From: an uncultured Lachnospiraceae bacterium
GTDB taxonomy: Bacteria > Bacillota > Clostridia > Lachnospirales > Lachnospiraceae
DNA: 64,000 bases
Direction of reading: 5' to 3'
NCBI GenBank assembly: GCA_910579735.1
Contig: CAJTUZ010000003.1
Coordinates: 134,082 to 198,081, forward strand
In this document: positions 51,073-60,375 of the stretch, piece by piece
Layout of the letters: each line of letters starts with the position of its first letter
Numbering within the stretch: position 1 is the stretch's first letter
Program-made: the position numbers and the translations under genes
The notes under the pieces: model-generated
Database searches by the model: none
What the model saw: only the letters and a program-made list of their open reading frames with translations
What the model was told of the DNA's origin: nothing

Positions 51073-52200
51073 TCAATTTTTCTTACGCACCAATCCGATC
51101 AATTTCTTATCAAGCATATGCAGAACTATTGCCAAAAGGATCGAACCCGTATAACATGCCAGAATATATACTACCCTGTTGCCCCCTGGCATATATAAAA
51201 GAAACAGATTATGAATCAGATACAGTTCCAATGCAATCTCTCCCAGAAAATCCAGAATTTTATTCCCGAATCTGATCTTCTGCGTCAGAATGATCACCGT
51301 CAATACTGCTGCCAGAACAAAGAAAAACTGCACTCCAAGCGTCTGCCACTTCTCCTTATAACCGGGATAACCGTCCCACTCATACCAATACCCTTTATTT
51401 TGCAGCATATATAATGTTCTGTTATACAAAAATGCAGTAAGCAATAGACAGATCACCAGAACAAGTCCGTAAAATTTCCGAATGAATCCAAGAATCTGCT
51501 GCTCCCAGCGGGCAAACAAGATTCCCACCCATACCATAAGCGTTGTATTATACCACCACTCCCCATGAAACCATAATCCCTGAGTCGGCGTTGTCGTATC
51601 ATGCCCCAGCCGCAGACTGCCTGCGACCAGCAGCATCAACAATACACCGTATACGATACACGCCGCATTCCTGTTTCTGATCAACCGGAACACCACAAAA
51701 AATAACAGATATAAGATCATAACCTCTACAATGTACCACATCTGGGAATTCATCAGGATTGCTCCTGTCAGATAGGGCGCCAGCTCTTCCTTTTTCAATT
51801 GACAGCCAAAAAGATACGATCCCAGAATAAAGGCAAAATTACAAATATAAAAAGGAATCAGAACCGCCGGCAGCCTGCTGCCTGGAAATCCCTTCAGATA
51901 ATCCGGCTTATCCCGCAGACTGCTGTATAACCCATATCCGGAGAAAAAAAAGAACATTCCAACGAAACAGACTCCGATATCCACCATAAATAACAGAATG
52001 CCCGGATCTTCGTTGGCAAAATAGATCGTCTGCGACATATGATGCAGCATAATACCAACCGCACAGAAACCAAGCAGCCCTTTAGACGTACGAAGCGACA
52101 GTGCATCCCTGCACCAGTCTCCCTTAACCGCCGGTTTCGCTCCGATCAGCAGGATCACTGCAAGTATACTGTAAAATACAAAATAATATTCTTTCGCCAT
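51073..52200 (-). CDS. Membrane acyltransferase family 3
   Basis: 375 residues with about ten membrane segments, starting EYYFVFYSILAVILLIGAKP. The family His is probably in GIMLHHMSQTIYF, followed by MFFFFSGYGLYSSL and KGFPGSRLPAVLIPFYICNF. Members add acyl groups to surface sugars; the target here is unknown. It differs from the acyltransferase at 29754-30791 by a longer N-terminus. The 320-base gap to the next gene (52201-52520) is AT-rich, with no gene or clear terminator seen. Confidence 0.82.
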   Translation of the reverse strand: MAKEYYFVFYSILAVILLIGAKPAVKGDWCRDALSLRTSKGLLGFCAVGIMLHHMSQTIYFANEDPGILLFMVDIGVCFVGMFFFFSGYGLYSSLRDKPDYLKGFPGSRLPAVLIPFYICNFAFILGSYLFGCQLKKEELAPYLTGAILMNSQMWYIVEVMILYLLFFVVFRLIRNRNAACIVYGVLLMLLVAGSLRLGHDTTTPTQGLWFHGEWWYNTTLMVWVGILFARWEQQILGFIRKFYGLVLVICLLLTAFLYNRTLYMLQNKGYWYEWDGYPGYKEKWQTLGVQFFFVLAAVLTVIILTQKIRFGNKILDFLGEIALELYLIHNLFLLYMPGGNRVVYILACYTGSILLAIVLHMLDKKLIGLVRKKN

Positions 52201-52520
52201 AAAACCTGCCCTCTTTGTTCTTCATCGGCAGACACTTTTCTATTTCCCTCAGCTCACGCCGCCGACTACCAGTTCTTTACCATGAAATTCGTTACTAATT
52301 GTAATTGTACCATAGTTTTATGTTTTCGGGTAGGTTTTCGGAAGGCAAATATAACGAAATGCAGTATCTTCTTTATGCGTAAGACACCAAAACATAATTC
52401 ATGTTTACAACCGAAATTTTTTCTGGTATTCTGTTTTCGTTAATATGATCCTCATTACTTTAATAAATTATGATTTTATTTGATAAAAAAGCAATTTAAT
52501 ATTCACCAGAAGGAGAAGAA

Positions 52521-53198
52521 ATGATGCAGGCAATCGTAGAGACTATTTTTGACGCAGCCTATTTAATCTCAGTCATTACAATCGGTATTTTAATGATTCG
52601 AGGCAGCGGGACGAACAAACAATACCGTCTGTTTGGCTGGATGGCCGTTGTTCTGGGCGCCGGTGATTCCTTTCATTTAGTTCCCCGCGCTGTTGCCCTT
52701 TGTACAACAGGTCTGGAAAACTATACCGCAGCCCTGGGGATTGGAAAATGGATCACATCCATTACAATGACTATTTTCTATGTACTGCTTTACTATGTCT
52801 GGAGACAGCGGTATTGCGTAGAAGGATATCATGCTTTAACCGCCGTTGTATACGGACTTGCCGGAATAAGAGCCGTACTATGCATGATGCCGCAGAATCA
52901 GTGGCTTAGTCCTGATGCGCCTCTTGCGTGGGGCATCTACCGAAATATTCCTTTTGCGCTGCTGGGACTGTTTGTAATTGTATTATTCTTTCAAAAAGCA
53001 AAGGAAAAAGAAGACCGCGCTTTCCGCTGGATGTGGCTGACCATCGTCCTAAGTTTTGGTTTTTATATCCCGGTTGTACTATGGGCCGATGTGTTTCCTC
53101 TGATCGGCATGCTGATGATTCCCAAAACCTGTGCCTATGTTTGGACAATTTTAATCGGTTATCGCGCCATGATCCGTGAAACGGTGCGGAAAAAATGA
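52521..53198 (+). CDS. Hypothetical seven-segment membrane protein
   Basis: 225 residues with about seven membrane segments (IFDAAYLISVITIGILMI, WITSITMTIFYVLLYYVW, FALLGLFVIVLFF and others). A GDSFHLVPR motif follows segment 2. No named family recognised; I have seen similar unknown proteins in Clostridia. AGAAGGAGAAGAA precedes two ATG codons; 52521 or 52524 are both possible. It stands alone between the acyltransferase and a decayed regulator gene. Function unknown. Confidence 0.75.
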   Translation: MMQAIVETIFDAAYLISVITIGILMIRGSGTNKQYRLFGWMAVVLGAGDSFHLVPRAVALCTTGLENYTAALGIGKWITSITMTIFYVLLYYVWRQRYCVEGYHALTAVVYGLAGIRAVLCMMPQNQWLSPDAPLAWGIYRNIPFALLGLFVIVLFFQKAKEKEDRAFRWMWLTIVLSFGFYIPVVLWADVFPLIGMLMIPKTCAYVWTILIGYRAMIRETVRKK

Positions 53199-53274
53199 GG
53201 CAGATCCTGCCGGGATTAATCCCTTTTGGATGCAAAAAAGACGCATGGTTTACCATTTACTGTCCCATGCGCCT

Positions 53275-53379
53275 TTATGCGTTATCAGTCGGAACCGACA
53301 CACCTTGTTTCCATTTAGAAATCGTTTGTCTCATCGCATTCAACTTGATAGCAAGTTCCTTCTGCGGCAAGCAGCGCAT
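53275..53379 (-). pseudogene. XRE regulator remnant
   Basis: The minus strand encodes LPQKELAIKLNAMRQTISKW and then QGVSVPTDNA before a stop. This is a helix-turn-helix of XRE type, like the intact EEVAEKLGVSRQTISKWETD of the gene at 50084. The N-terminal helix and everything beyond the recognition helix are missing. It sits right behind the gene at 53387. Confidence 0.6.
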
Positions 53380-53386
53380 ATTAACA

Positions 53387-54304
53387 TTATAGTGTCCCGG
53401 CTTCGCCCGCCTTTTGCAGCAGACTCTTAAATTTGGAAGACAGCTTGCACAGCTTGTCGTACAAGTCAAACGTAATTTCCGTAGTCGGTGCAACCTGTAA
53501 ATAAGAACATACCATGCATACCATGGTGTAGCTGTCCATTATGGAGGACTTAACGACCATCATAATCAGGACCGTCAGCACCAACGCTGCCAAAAGGCCC
53601 AGGATCCCCGGCACACCCAAAACACCCAGGATGCCGATGATCCCAAACATTAAAAGGAACCATGCTGCACCTGAAATGACGACAGCTATTACTGCCGTCT
53701 TAAGGGCGTCCTTTAAAATGGGTTTCCAATTTTGAAAATAAATAACGACACCGTCCGCTGCACTCTTAAAGGACGACTGCTCTGCGTGATAAAAGGTGTA
53801 TGCCATACAACATTCATCCAGATTTCCAAGCGCAATATTAAGGAAGGTCCTGGCAAAGGAAACCAGAGACTCCATTCCGGGAATTTTTTCCAGAAAACTG
53901 CCTACAATATTCAGTGTTCCGTTAATCTGCCTTACAGCTCCCGACACCAGGCGGTCCACTGCAAAATATGCCGCTGCCGTTGCAAACTTCTCCTTTACAA
54001 CCTGCCTGCCGTACGCAAACTGGTCTTCAGGCAGGCTGCCTGTCTTCACCAGATGGGTAACCACCGCTATATGCCCCGCCTTCAGCAAATAGCCTATGTA
54101 ATATTGAGTAACGCCTACACCCCCTGCTGAAGCTCCAAGCCATATCATCAGAGAAAAACCCATCACGCCGTCATTTTGAGATAATGCCGAAATGCCCAAT
54201 AAGATCAGTCCCAGCACAATGGAAAATATGATGGCGCACCCTCCCAGAGCCAGTTTCAGCCACACAAATTTAATGGTTTTTCTGTAAACATCATTTGCCT
54301 TCAT
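53387..54304 (-). CDS. Hypothetical multi-pass membrane protein
   Basis: 305 residues. Two N-terminal membrane segments (LALGGCAIIFSIVLGLILLG and MIWLGASAGGVGVTQYYIGY) are followed by a ~100-residue amphipathic region. Two or three C-terminal segments follow (TAVIAVVISGAAWFLLMFGI and a Gly/Leu-rich GILGVLGVPGILGLLAALVL). A soluble tail ends the protein. No named family recognised. AAGGAGGGGCTTTCA precedes the ATG; TATAAT lies at 54353-54358. Divergent from the LytTR regulator gene, whose target it could be. Confidence 0.75.
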   Translation of the reverse strand: MKANDVYRKTIKFVWLKLALGGCAIIFSIVLGLILLGISALSQNDGVMGFSLMIWLGASAGGVGVTQYYIGYLLKAGHIAVVTHLVKTGSLPEDQFAYGRQVVKEKFATAAAYFAVDRLVSGAVRQINGTLNIVGSFLEKIPGMESLVSFARTFLNIALGNLDECCMAYTFYHAEQSSFKSAADGVVIYFQNWKPILKDALKTAVIAVVISGAAWFLLMFGIIGILGVLGVPGILGLLAALVLTVLIMMVVKSSIMDSYTMVCMVCSYLQVAPTTEITFDLYDKLCKLSSKFKSLLQKAGEAGTL

Positions 54305-54460
54305 TGAAAGCCCCTCCTTAAGTAAAATTACTGCCTATCTTATGTCTCGCGGATTATAATATTTTAAAAAAATATTATCATTTTTTCTTTCTTGTGATAA
54401 AATCAATTAACTCATCCGAAAAAAGTATAGCATACCGCCATCAATAGAGGGAAAAAATTA

Positions 54461-54489
54461 CGCAGGCGTGCGAAATATCGGCGCAGGCG
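54461..54489 (+). repeat. 21-bp spaced direct repeats before LytTR gene
   Basis: CGCAGGCG at 54461-54468 and 54482-54489. Direct repeats two helical turns apart are how LytTR regulators bind DNA, although the bases do not follow the published consensus. They lie 22 bases before the regulator ATG, probably within the transcript leader. Confidence 0.4.
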
Positions 54490-54511
54490 CAAAACACAAA
54501 AGGAGCGCATC

Positions 54512-55213
54512 ATGAAAGTTGCAATCTGTGAAGATGAAAAAATAATGGCAGATAAAATCTGGCGTTTTTTCTTTGACATGAAAGATATCAATGCAAAATG
54601 TTATCCCGACTCCGAGAGTCTGTTAGCAGATTACGAAAAAGGAGAGCGATACGATATCGTATTCTGCGACATCGTAATGAAATCCATGAATGGAATAGAA
54701 CTGTGCCGGGAAATCAGGAAACTGGATGAAAATGTGTATTTCTGCATGATAACAAACTATGTGGAGTATGCCCCGTCAGGCTATGAGGCGGGCGTTTTCA
54801 GATATTTGCTGAAACCTGTGGTTAAGGAAGATATCTTGAAAGTTTTAGATGATATGCAAAGCATTGCATCCTCTTCACAAAAAGTAATCATTAAATCTTT
54901 CCATGAAAGTGTCATCGTCAAGTCGGAATCCCTGATCTATATTGAAGTGAAAGACAAATATTCCTTTGTCCATTACTGGACAGAGGAAAACCCGCGCAGA
55001 GAAGAAACCATCATTACGGCAAACAGCCTGCATCATTTGGAGGAAACGCTGTCCGGCAAAAACTTCTGCCGTATCCACAGAAAATATTATATCAATATGG
55101 AGCATGTCGTAAGTTATAGCAGTATGTCGGTGCTGATGGACTGCGGGACCACGCTCCCCATAAGCTATAGAAAATCAGGCGCATTTAAGGATGCTTTTGA
55201 AGCGTTTCTATGA
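54512..55213 (+). CDS. LytTR family response regulator (system 1)
   Basis: 233 residues. Receiver domain 1-120 with phospho-acceptor Asp53 in VFCDIVMKSMNG. The LytTR DNA-binding domain (~130-233) shows ESLIYIEVKDKYSFVHYW, NFCRIHRKYYINMEHVVSY and GTTLPISYRK. It is paired with the GHKL kinase whose start overlaps its stop by 4 bases. AAAAGGAGCGC precedes the ATG. No autoinducer peptide genes (agrB/agrD-like) are visible, so the signal is unknown. Confidence 0.92.
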   Translation: MKVAICEDEKIMADKIWRFFFDMKDINAKCYPDSESLLADYEKGERYDIVFCDIVMKSMNGIELCREIRKLDENVYFCMITNYVEYAPSGYEAGVFRYLLKPVVKEDILKVLDDMQSIASSSQKVIIKSFHESVIVKSESLIYIEVKDKYSFVHYWTEENPRREETIITANSLHHLEETLSGKNFCRIHRKYYINMEHVVSYSSMSVLMDCGTTLPISYRKSGAFKDAFEAFL

Positions 55214-56541
55214 CGGAAAAACAACTTTACGAAAGGATATCAAAAATGGAAGCAGCAAATATTTTGGTATGTCTGTCAAATGTAATGGCATCACTGATTC
55301 TGTTATTTTATTATCTTTTGTTTTTTGCTAAAGGATTTACTCCTCATATCAGAAAACTATTATCCATTATTATCGTTTTTCTTGTTATTCACGTTTTTAT
55401 TTTTATAACAGAAGCCGATTTGCTTGTCGTAATCGCTGTTTTGGGCATACTTCCGGTTGTTGATATTTTTTGCTGCAGCAATCGCATCTACAATCTTTTT
55501 ATGATAATTCCCGCGTTTCTTTTTTATGTTTTAACGGCGATATTTCCGATGTTTCTTATCCCCTTGATTACAAGGAACCGCCCAGATGAACTCTACGGGG
55601 TAAGCTCTCTTACGTTTCCGGGACTTATCTTCGATTTCTTGTTTACTGTATTACTGATAGGGACCTATGTATTATGCCGCCGCAGAAAAATAGATTTATG
55701 CCTGAAATTCCTTGAAGTAGCAGGTTTTCTGGTCTTTTTTATCTTCGCCCTGTTTATGCTGCTCAGCATCGGAGTATATAATAACGCGCTGGACTTTAAA
55801 ATGAGTGTCGTATTTGATTCCTTAGCAACGTTTTTTATGCTGGCAATTTTTCTTGCGTACTGGAGTTATCTTATCATAGCGCGCGACCGGGCAAATATGA
55901 AAAGAGACGCCGTTCACGCACAAAATTATATTGCCATGCAGATTGAAAGTCTGGAGTCAGAAGAAACCAACCGTCAGGAAATAAAAATCCTGAAGCATGA
56001 TTTGCGCAATCATCTTCAGGTCATTCAGGAAATGTGCAATACAAAACAATATGCACAAATGGAAAGTTATATCAGTGAATTATCGGGAAATCCCATGCTT
56101 TCAAAAAGCTTTTGCATCACGGGAAATCCTGCGGCGGACACCGTAATATCCATCAAAAAGGCGCACGCGGACAATGCCGGCATACGCCTTATATGTGACG
56201 GCGATTTTGCATGGCTTAGTAATCTTTCTCCCATTGACGTATGCGCCGTTTTTTCAAATTTACTTGATAATGCATTGGAGGGCTCGATAGATGCTGTGAA
56301 TCCCTATATCGCAATCAAAGGAAATGACCATGCGCATTTTTATTCCCTGATTTTCTCCAATAATGTTCCGGAAAACATAAAAATAAAAAACAATTCGGTA
56401 AAAACAAGTAAAAAGGATAGAAAACATCATGGTATCGGGTTTTCCAGCATTCATTCGGTGATCCGTAAATATAACGGCAGCTATACACTGAAATGTAGAG
56501 ATATGGTATTTTCCGTACAGGCAGTTTTCCCTAAGAAATAA
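55210..56541 (+). CDS. GHKL sensor histidine kinase (system 1)
   Basis: 443 residues. Six or seven membrane segments in the first ~220 residues, then a coiled linker. The phospho-His lies in EIKILKHDLRNHLQVIQEM. The ATPase N-box is FSNLLDNALEGS and the last box GIGFSSIHSVIRKY. This is the AgrC/VirS-like architecture. Coupled to the regulator by an ATGA overlap. The next gene downstream is on the other strand behind a terminator. Confidence 0.92.
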   Translation: MTEKQLYERISKMEAANILVCLSNVMASLILLFYYLLFFAKGFTPHIRKLLSIIIVFLVIHVFIFITEADLLVVIAVLGILPVVDIFCCSNRIYNLFMIIPAFLFYVLTAIFPMFLIPLITRNRPDELYGVSSLTFPGLIFDFLFTVLLIGTYVLCRRRKIDLCLKFLEVAGFLVFFIFALFMLLSIGVYNNALDFKMSVVFDSLATFFMLAIFLAYWSYLIIARDRANMKRDAVHAQNYIAMQIESLESEETNRQEIKILKHDLRNHLQVIQEMCNTKQYAQMESYISELSGNPMLSKSFCITGNPAADTVISIKKAHADNAGIRLICDGDFAWLSNLSPIDVCAVFSNLLDNALEGSIDAVNPYIAIKGNDHAHFYSLIFSNNVPENIKIKNNSVKTSKKDRKHHGIGFSSIHSVIRKYNGSYTLKCRDMVFSVQAVFPKK

Positions 56542-56551
56542 CCTCTATCTC

Positions 56552-56579
56552 ATGCTCTTGGATTTTTCAGAGCATTTTC
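56552..56579 (+). terminator. Terminator of two-component system 1
   Basis: ATGCTCT and AGAGCAT close a 10-base loop; TTTTC follows. It starts 11 bases after the kinase stop codon. The rest of the gap to 56731 shows no gene. Confidence 0.75.
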
Positions 56580-56731
56580 AACCGCATGATTTATAACCCG
56601 GCATAGAAGACTAAGCTGCTCGCAGACAATAAAAATCCCTCCAACTATGATTATATAAAAACAGAACCAATAAACTGTGCTTTGCTCACAAGTTCATCGG
56701 CTGTGCGTCCGGCTTTTTTATTACAGTTATT

Positions 56732-57136
56732 TCAAAATCCTTTACAATTTAATTCTTTGTAAACATAAGAAAAACTCGATTTTTTCTCTTTTACCAACAT
56801 ATAGAAATAGTCATTTGTATCCAACATGAATTGTATGTCATTTGGCTCTGTTGTAAGCTCAACTTTATCAAAGCACTTTTGCTCATTGATTTTGAGCTTG
56901 TCCATTTGCTCAGCAATTATTTTATAAACCCCATTTTCCTGATGTATGTCCAGATTGGTTTCCATAACATGGGCAAGATATTCTGCATATTCCTGCGGAA
57001 GGATCTCTCCCGCAGAAATAACCAATTCTTTACTGTCAGAGGTCTTTATATTTTCGATTAGCTGAGCAATCATCTGAGGGGAGAGCACTAAAATATCATA
57101 CTCTCCTATCATTCTGATTGTATATTCGCATATCAA
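56732..57136 (-). CDS. Hypothetical protein coupled to ABC permease
   Basis: 134 residues, soluble, no recognised family. It starts MICEYTIRMIGEYDILVLSP and ends YFYMLVKEKKSSFSYVYKEL. Its ATG overlaps the TGA of the FtsX-type permease gene by 4 bases, so it is translated with it. An inner ATG at 57112 is possible. It could be an accessory of the transporter; nothing more can be said. Confidence 0.7.
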   Translation of the reverse strand: MICEYTIRMIGEYDILVLSPQMIAQLIENIKTSDSKELVISAGEILPQEYAEYLAHVMETNLDIHQENGVYKIIAEQMDKLKINEQKCFDKVELTTEPNDIQFMLDTNDYFYMLVKEKKSSFSYVYKELNCKGF

Positions 57137-59553
57137 TTTTCCATTCCTCTTAATCTTTCTACAAGCGCTTCTTTGGAGAAACTGTGCATTGACAAAAACG
57201 TAATCAGAAGCGGTACTGCAATCAGCACACCTGCATAGATCAGTGCAAGGTTCATAGGAAACTGAAAAGCCATATAAAATGCTCCCATATTGTAAAGCAT
57301 ATTACTGAGTGCATAGCCGGACAACGTGCCGATGGTTGTCGTCACACCAACAGTAGCAAGTACCAGAAACAGGCTTTCTCCAAGCAGCATCTTACGGATT
57401 TGAGCTTTGTTCATTCCGATCGCTTCCAGCATTGCAAGTTCCTGTTTGCGGGTAACAATATTAGTAATCAGCGTATTCATCATACTTAAAATACTAAACA
57501 TCATAATGAAGATGGCAAGTCCGCTGATAGCTGCAAACATCTGATTGACAATCTGTTCATAAACAATTTTCCGCTCAGCATAGGTTTCAAGGTTCAATTC
57601 GCTCTTTTTCTCCAACATTTCAGTAAGCGCTTCCTGAACAGTTTCTTCTTTGTCCGTATCGGTTGACACAAGCAGATGAGCATTTAAGCTGTCATATGAG
57701 AGCCAACTCAGGACTGCCTGTTCAGGCATCAAAAACCATCCCTCAAGCCCGTCGTGTTCAAGGTTATACTCATCGTTCAGAATACCGAGTATTGTGACAT
57801 CCTTTTCCACCATTTTGCTGCCGTCATAGTAGTGGAGTGCAATCGTATCACCGACCGTAAATTCCCATCCGTAAATCTCTGCCGCATTGTCATTGTCTGC
57901 CGTAAGAATATAGTCGCCGCTCATCAATTTATCATAATCGCAGCTTCCATCCTCCAAATATTGGGCAATCTCCTTTGTCTCTTCCTCGGTCAGAGGATAA
58001 ATCATATCATCGTTACCATATTCATCGTTTTTCGGATAGTCAAACCGGACACCGAAGCTCTTGATTTCCGTCACCTTTTCCACACCGTCTAAGGAAGATA
58101 TTTCCTGTACCATTTCGCTATCTAAAGGCATCTCTGCCTGCATACCACTCATACCGTTTTCATTCAGCTCTATAGCGGACTGTGCATATTCGATATGAAA
58201 CTCTGCATCTGCAAAATAACCCTGTCTTGTATACTTCGTTTTATCGAAAGAAGACATATAAGTTGCGGCTGTCATAAAAAGGATACCGCCCAAAGAAAGA
58301 GAAAGCATTGTGATGATTGCTTTCTTTCTGTTTTTAGAGAAGTTCATCAAACCCAATCCCATCGGAGACAGCTTGCGGCAGAGTTTTTTATTTGCGCTCT
58401 TTTTCATACCGTCCTGCGATACATAGCGCAGCGCTTCCATTGGCGAAACAGCCGCCGCAAGTCGTGCCGGCTTATGTACCGAAATCATTGTAATGACATA
58501 AATAACCACAAATACAAGAACAATGATCCAAAGGGTGTTCCAGATGTGAAAACCGTCCGGGATAATGAAATATCCTGCAATACTGCCAATCAAAATACCA
58601 ATCGGAACAGAACGAAGATACAACATCCTGCCCTCATAGGAAACAAACTTTTTCATCTGCTTCTTTGTCACACCGATGGTACGGAGTTGTCCAAACTGAT
58701 GGATTCTGCCGATGACAGACAGGTAAAATACCCCATAAATCACAAGGACACAGGCAAGCAGAATAACCGCTCCGACTACGCTATAAAGCATCACAAACTG
58801 CATGTTCACAGACAATGAATCAAGAAATGCTTTCGAAGGACTGATATTTTTTCTGTCAATGCCTGCCTCTTTTCCAATCCGAAACATTGTTTCTTTACAT
58901 TCCCAGGCCCCCATATCGGCTGCACCATAGATTTTTGCATATATCTCATAAGGCACATCTTTTAGCTGACTTCCGTTTTCTGCATAGCTTTCAGATAATA
59001 GTATCGAGAACTGCGTTACCTTTTCACTGCCATTCAAGATACCGCTGACTGTAAATGTCTCTACGCTGCCATCATAAAAATCAAGCTTTAACTTACTGCC
59101 TATTTCGGGTGCTATTCCCATTTTTTTCAACATGGCAGCCTGCACTGCAATTTCATATTCTTCTTTGGGAAGTTCTCCCTGCTCTAATGTTGCAAAAACT
59201 CTTATTTCCTCAGATAAATCGCTGAGATAACAAGGCATCACGTCAAAACCGTCCATTCGGGTACGAACCCCAAGCTTTGCTTTAACCTGATAGGAAATCC
59301 GCTCATCTGCCTGCAGATTTTCCACCTGTTTGTCAGTCAGATTAAAGTAAACTACCTGCTGTCTATGGGATAGGTCATTTTTAATCTGCTGCTTTTGCCC
59401 TATTGCAAACATAAGGATGGCGGTCAAAAGAGCTGATGCCAAAACAATGGTAATCATCACGAAAAAGTTACGCATTCGGCTTGATTTAAGACTCTGCTTT
59501 GACATGAGAGCAATCATTTTTGACGCTGTTTTTTTCTCATTCATTCTGTCCAC
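57133..59553 (-). CDS. FtsX-like ABC transporter permease
   Basis: 806 residues. Membrane segment near residue 30-50, a first extracellular domain (~55-245), and three segments around 250-370. A second unit starts with a segment near 415 (KKAIITMLSLSLGGILFMTA), has a large extracellular domain (~440-670) and ends with three segments (AISGLAIFIMMFSILSMMNT onward). This duplicated FtsX layout is typical of MacB-like and peptide-responsive transporters. It follows the ATPase gene by 3 bases. Likely exports or removes a peptide or lipid-linked compound; the substrate is unknown. Confidence 0.92.
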   Translation of the reverse strand: MDRMNEKKTASKMIALMSKQSLKSSRMRNFFVMITIVLASALLTAILMFAIGQKQQIKNDLSHRQQVVYFNLTDKQVENLQADERISYQVKAKLGVRTRMDGFDVMPCYLSDLSEEIRVFATLEQGELPKEEYEIAVQAAMLKKMGIAPEIGSKLKLDFYDGSVETFTVSGILNGSEKVTQFSILLSESYAENGSQLKDVPYEIYAKIYGAADMGAWECKETMFRIGKEAGIDRKNISPSKAFLDSLSVNMQFVMLYSVVGAVILLACVLVIYGVFYLSVIGRIHQFGQLRTIGVTKKQMKKFVSYEGRMLYLRSVPIGILIGSIAGYFIIPDGFHIWNTLWIIVLVFVVIYVITMISVHKPARLAAAVSPMEALRYVSQDGMKKSANKKLCRKLSPMGLGLMNFSKNRKKAIITMLSLSLGGILFMTAATYMSSFDKTKYTRQGYFADAEFHIEYAQSAIELNENGMSGMQAEMPLDSEMVQEISSLDGVEKVTEIKSFGVRFDYPKNDEYGNDDMIYPLTEEETKEIAQYLEDGSCDYDKLMSGDYILTADNDNAAEIYGWEFTVGDTIALHYYDGSKMVEKDVTILGILNDEYNLEHDGLEGWFLMPEQAVLSWLSYDSLNAHLLVSTDTDKEETVQEALTEMLEKKSELNLETYAERKIVYEQIVNQMFAAISGLAIFIMMFSILSMMNTLITNIVTRKQELAMLEAIGMNKAQIRKMLLGESLFLVLATVGVTTTIGTLSGYALSNMLYNMGAFYMAFQFPMNLALIYAGVLIAVPLLITFLSMHSFSKEALVERLRGMEN

Positions 59554-59556
59554 CTC

Positions 59557-60222
59557 CTAGCCTTGAATTTTCCCGTCTTCAATTCGTATTCTCACATCTG
59601 CTTTTTCCGCAATTTCCGGATTATGGGTAATCATTACGATCGTCTGATGAAACTTCTCGCTTGTCATCTTCAATAGAGCAATGACCTTATCACTGGTGCG
59701 GCTGTCGAGATTGCCTGTCGGCTCGTCAGCTAAGATAATAGCCGGCTTTGATATTAAAGCTCTCGCAATGGCTACACGCTGCTGCTGACCACCCGAAAGA
59801 TGGCTCGGATAGCTTTGAAGTTTTCCGTCCAATTCAAGAAAATGCACGATTTCTTTTAAAAACTTTTTATCCTCTTTTTTTCCGTCCAGACGAACAGGCA
59901 GAACAATATTTTCGTAGCTTGTCAGGTATGGAATCAGATTGTAGTTTTGAAAAATAAAACCGATTCTTTTACGGCGAAACACCGTTAGCTCTTCCTGGCT
60001 GAAACTTTCCAGCTTCTTATCTTCCACCTGTACACTTCCTGATGTAGGTATATCTAAACCGCCAAGCATATTCAGCAAAGTAGACTTACCGCTTCCTGAA
60101 GTTCCGATAATAGCAACAAACTGCCCGTCTTCTACCGATACATTGACATCATCGAGCGCTTTTACAAGACTTTCATCCTTACCATAATATTTTTTCAGAT
60201 GGGCAACATTTAATATTGACAT
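59557..60222 (-). CDS. ABC transporter ATP-binding protein (LolD/MacB type)
   Basis: 221 residues. Walker A GTSGSGKSTLLNMLGGLD, the Q-loop FQNYNLIP, the ABC signature LSGGQQQRVAIARAL and Walker B IILADEPTGNLDSRT are all intact. The type is that which pairs with FtsX-like permeases. The frame is open to 60300; TAGGAGGGATTGG fixes ATG 60222. A promoter and 21-bp spaced repeats lie just upstream, apart from the kinase gene. Confidence 0.95.
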   Translation of the reverse strand: MSILNVAHLKKYYGKDESLVKALDDVNVSVEDGQFVAIIGTSGSGKSTLLNMLGGLDIPTSGSVQVEDKKLESFSQEELTVFRRKRIGFIFQNYNLIPYLTSYENIVLPVRLDGKKEDKKFLKEIVHFLELDGKLQSYPSHLSGGQQQRVAIARALISKPAIILADEPTGNLDSRTSDKVIALLKMTSEKFHQTIVMITHNPEIAEKADVRIRIEDGKIQG

Positions 60223-60260
60223 ACCAATCCCTCCTATTTTCATCTTCACTTGATATGCAC

Positions 60261-60288
60261 ACCATACACTATAGAAAAAAAGAAGCAA
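60261..60288 (-). promoter_or_regulatory. Promoter of the ABC transporter genes
   Basis: On the minus strand TTGCTT (60288-60283), 16 bases, TATGGT (60266-60261). Direct repeats that may bind the LytTR regulator end about 8 bases before the -35. Confidence 0.5.
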
Positions 60289-60295
60289 TAGATGT

Positions 60296-60320
60296 CGCAT
60301 TTTCTAATATCCAGAACGCA
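60296..60320 (-). repeat. Possible LytTR operator repeats
   Basis: TGCG boxes (TGCGTTC and TGCGACA in the minus strand) begin 21 bases apart, at 60320 and 60299, just upstream of the -35 of the ABC promoter. Two half-sites on one face of the helix is the binding mode of LytTR activators. Confidence 0.4.
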
Positions 60321-60332
60321 AAATCTAACACG

Positions 60333-60370
60333 AAAAAAGTCTGCTGTCACAAAATCAGACAACAGACTTT
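60333..60370 (-). terminator. Terminator of two-component system 2
   Basis: On the minus strand AAAGTCTG, TTGTC and their complements form an almost continuous stem with one mismatch; TTTTTTCG follows. It lies 6 bases after the kinase stop. Confidence 0.88.
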
Positions 60371-60375
60371 AAAAC

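Noticed and set aside
51073..52200. Acyltransferase as a possible duplicate of the one at 29754-30791
   Set aside because: Same broad family, but the sequences differ throughout and the contexts are unrelated.
54512..56541. Agr-type quorum-sensing locus
   Set aside because: Regulator and kinase fit, but no AgrB-like protease or AgrD-like peptide gene is visible on either strand near them.
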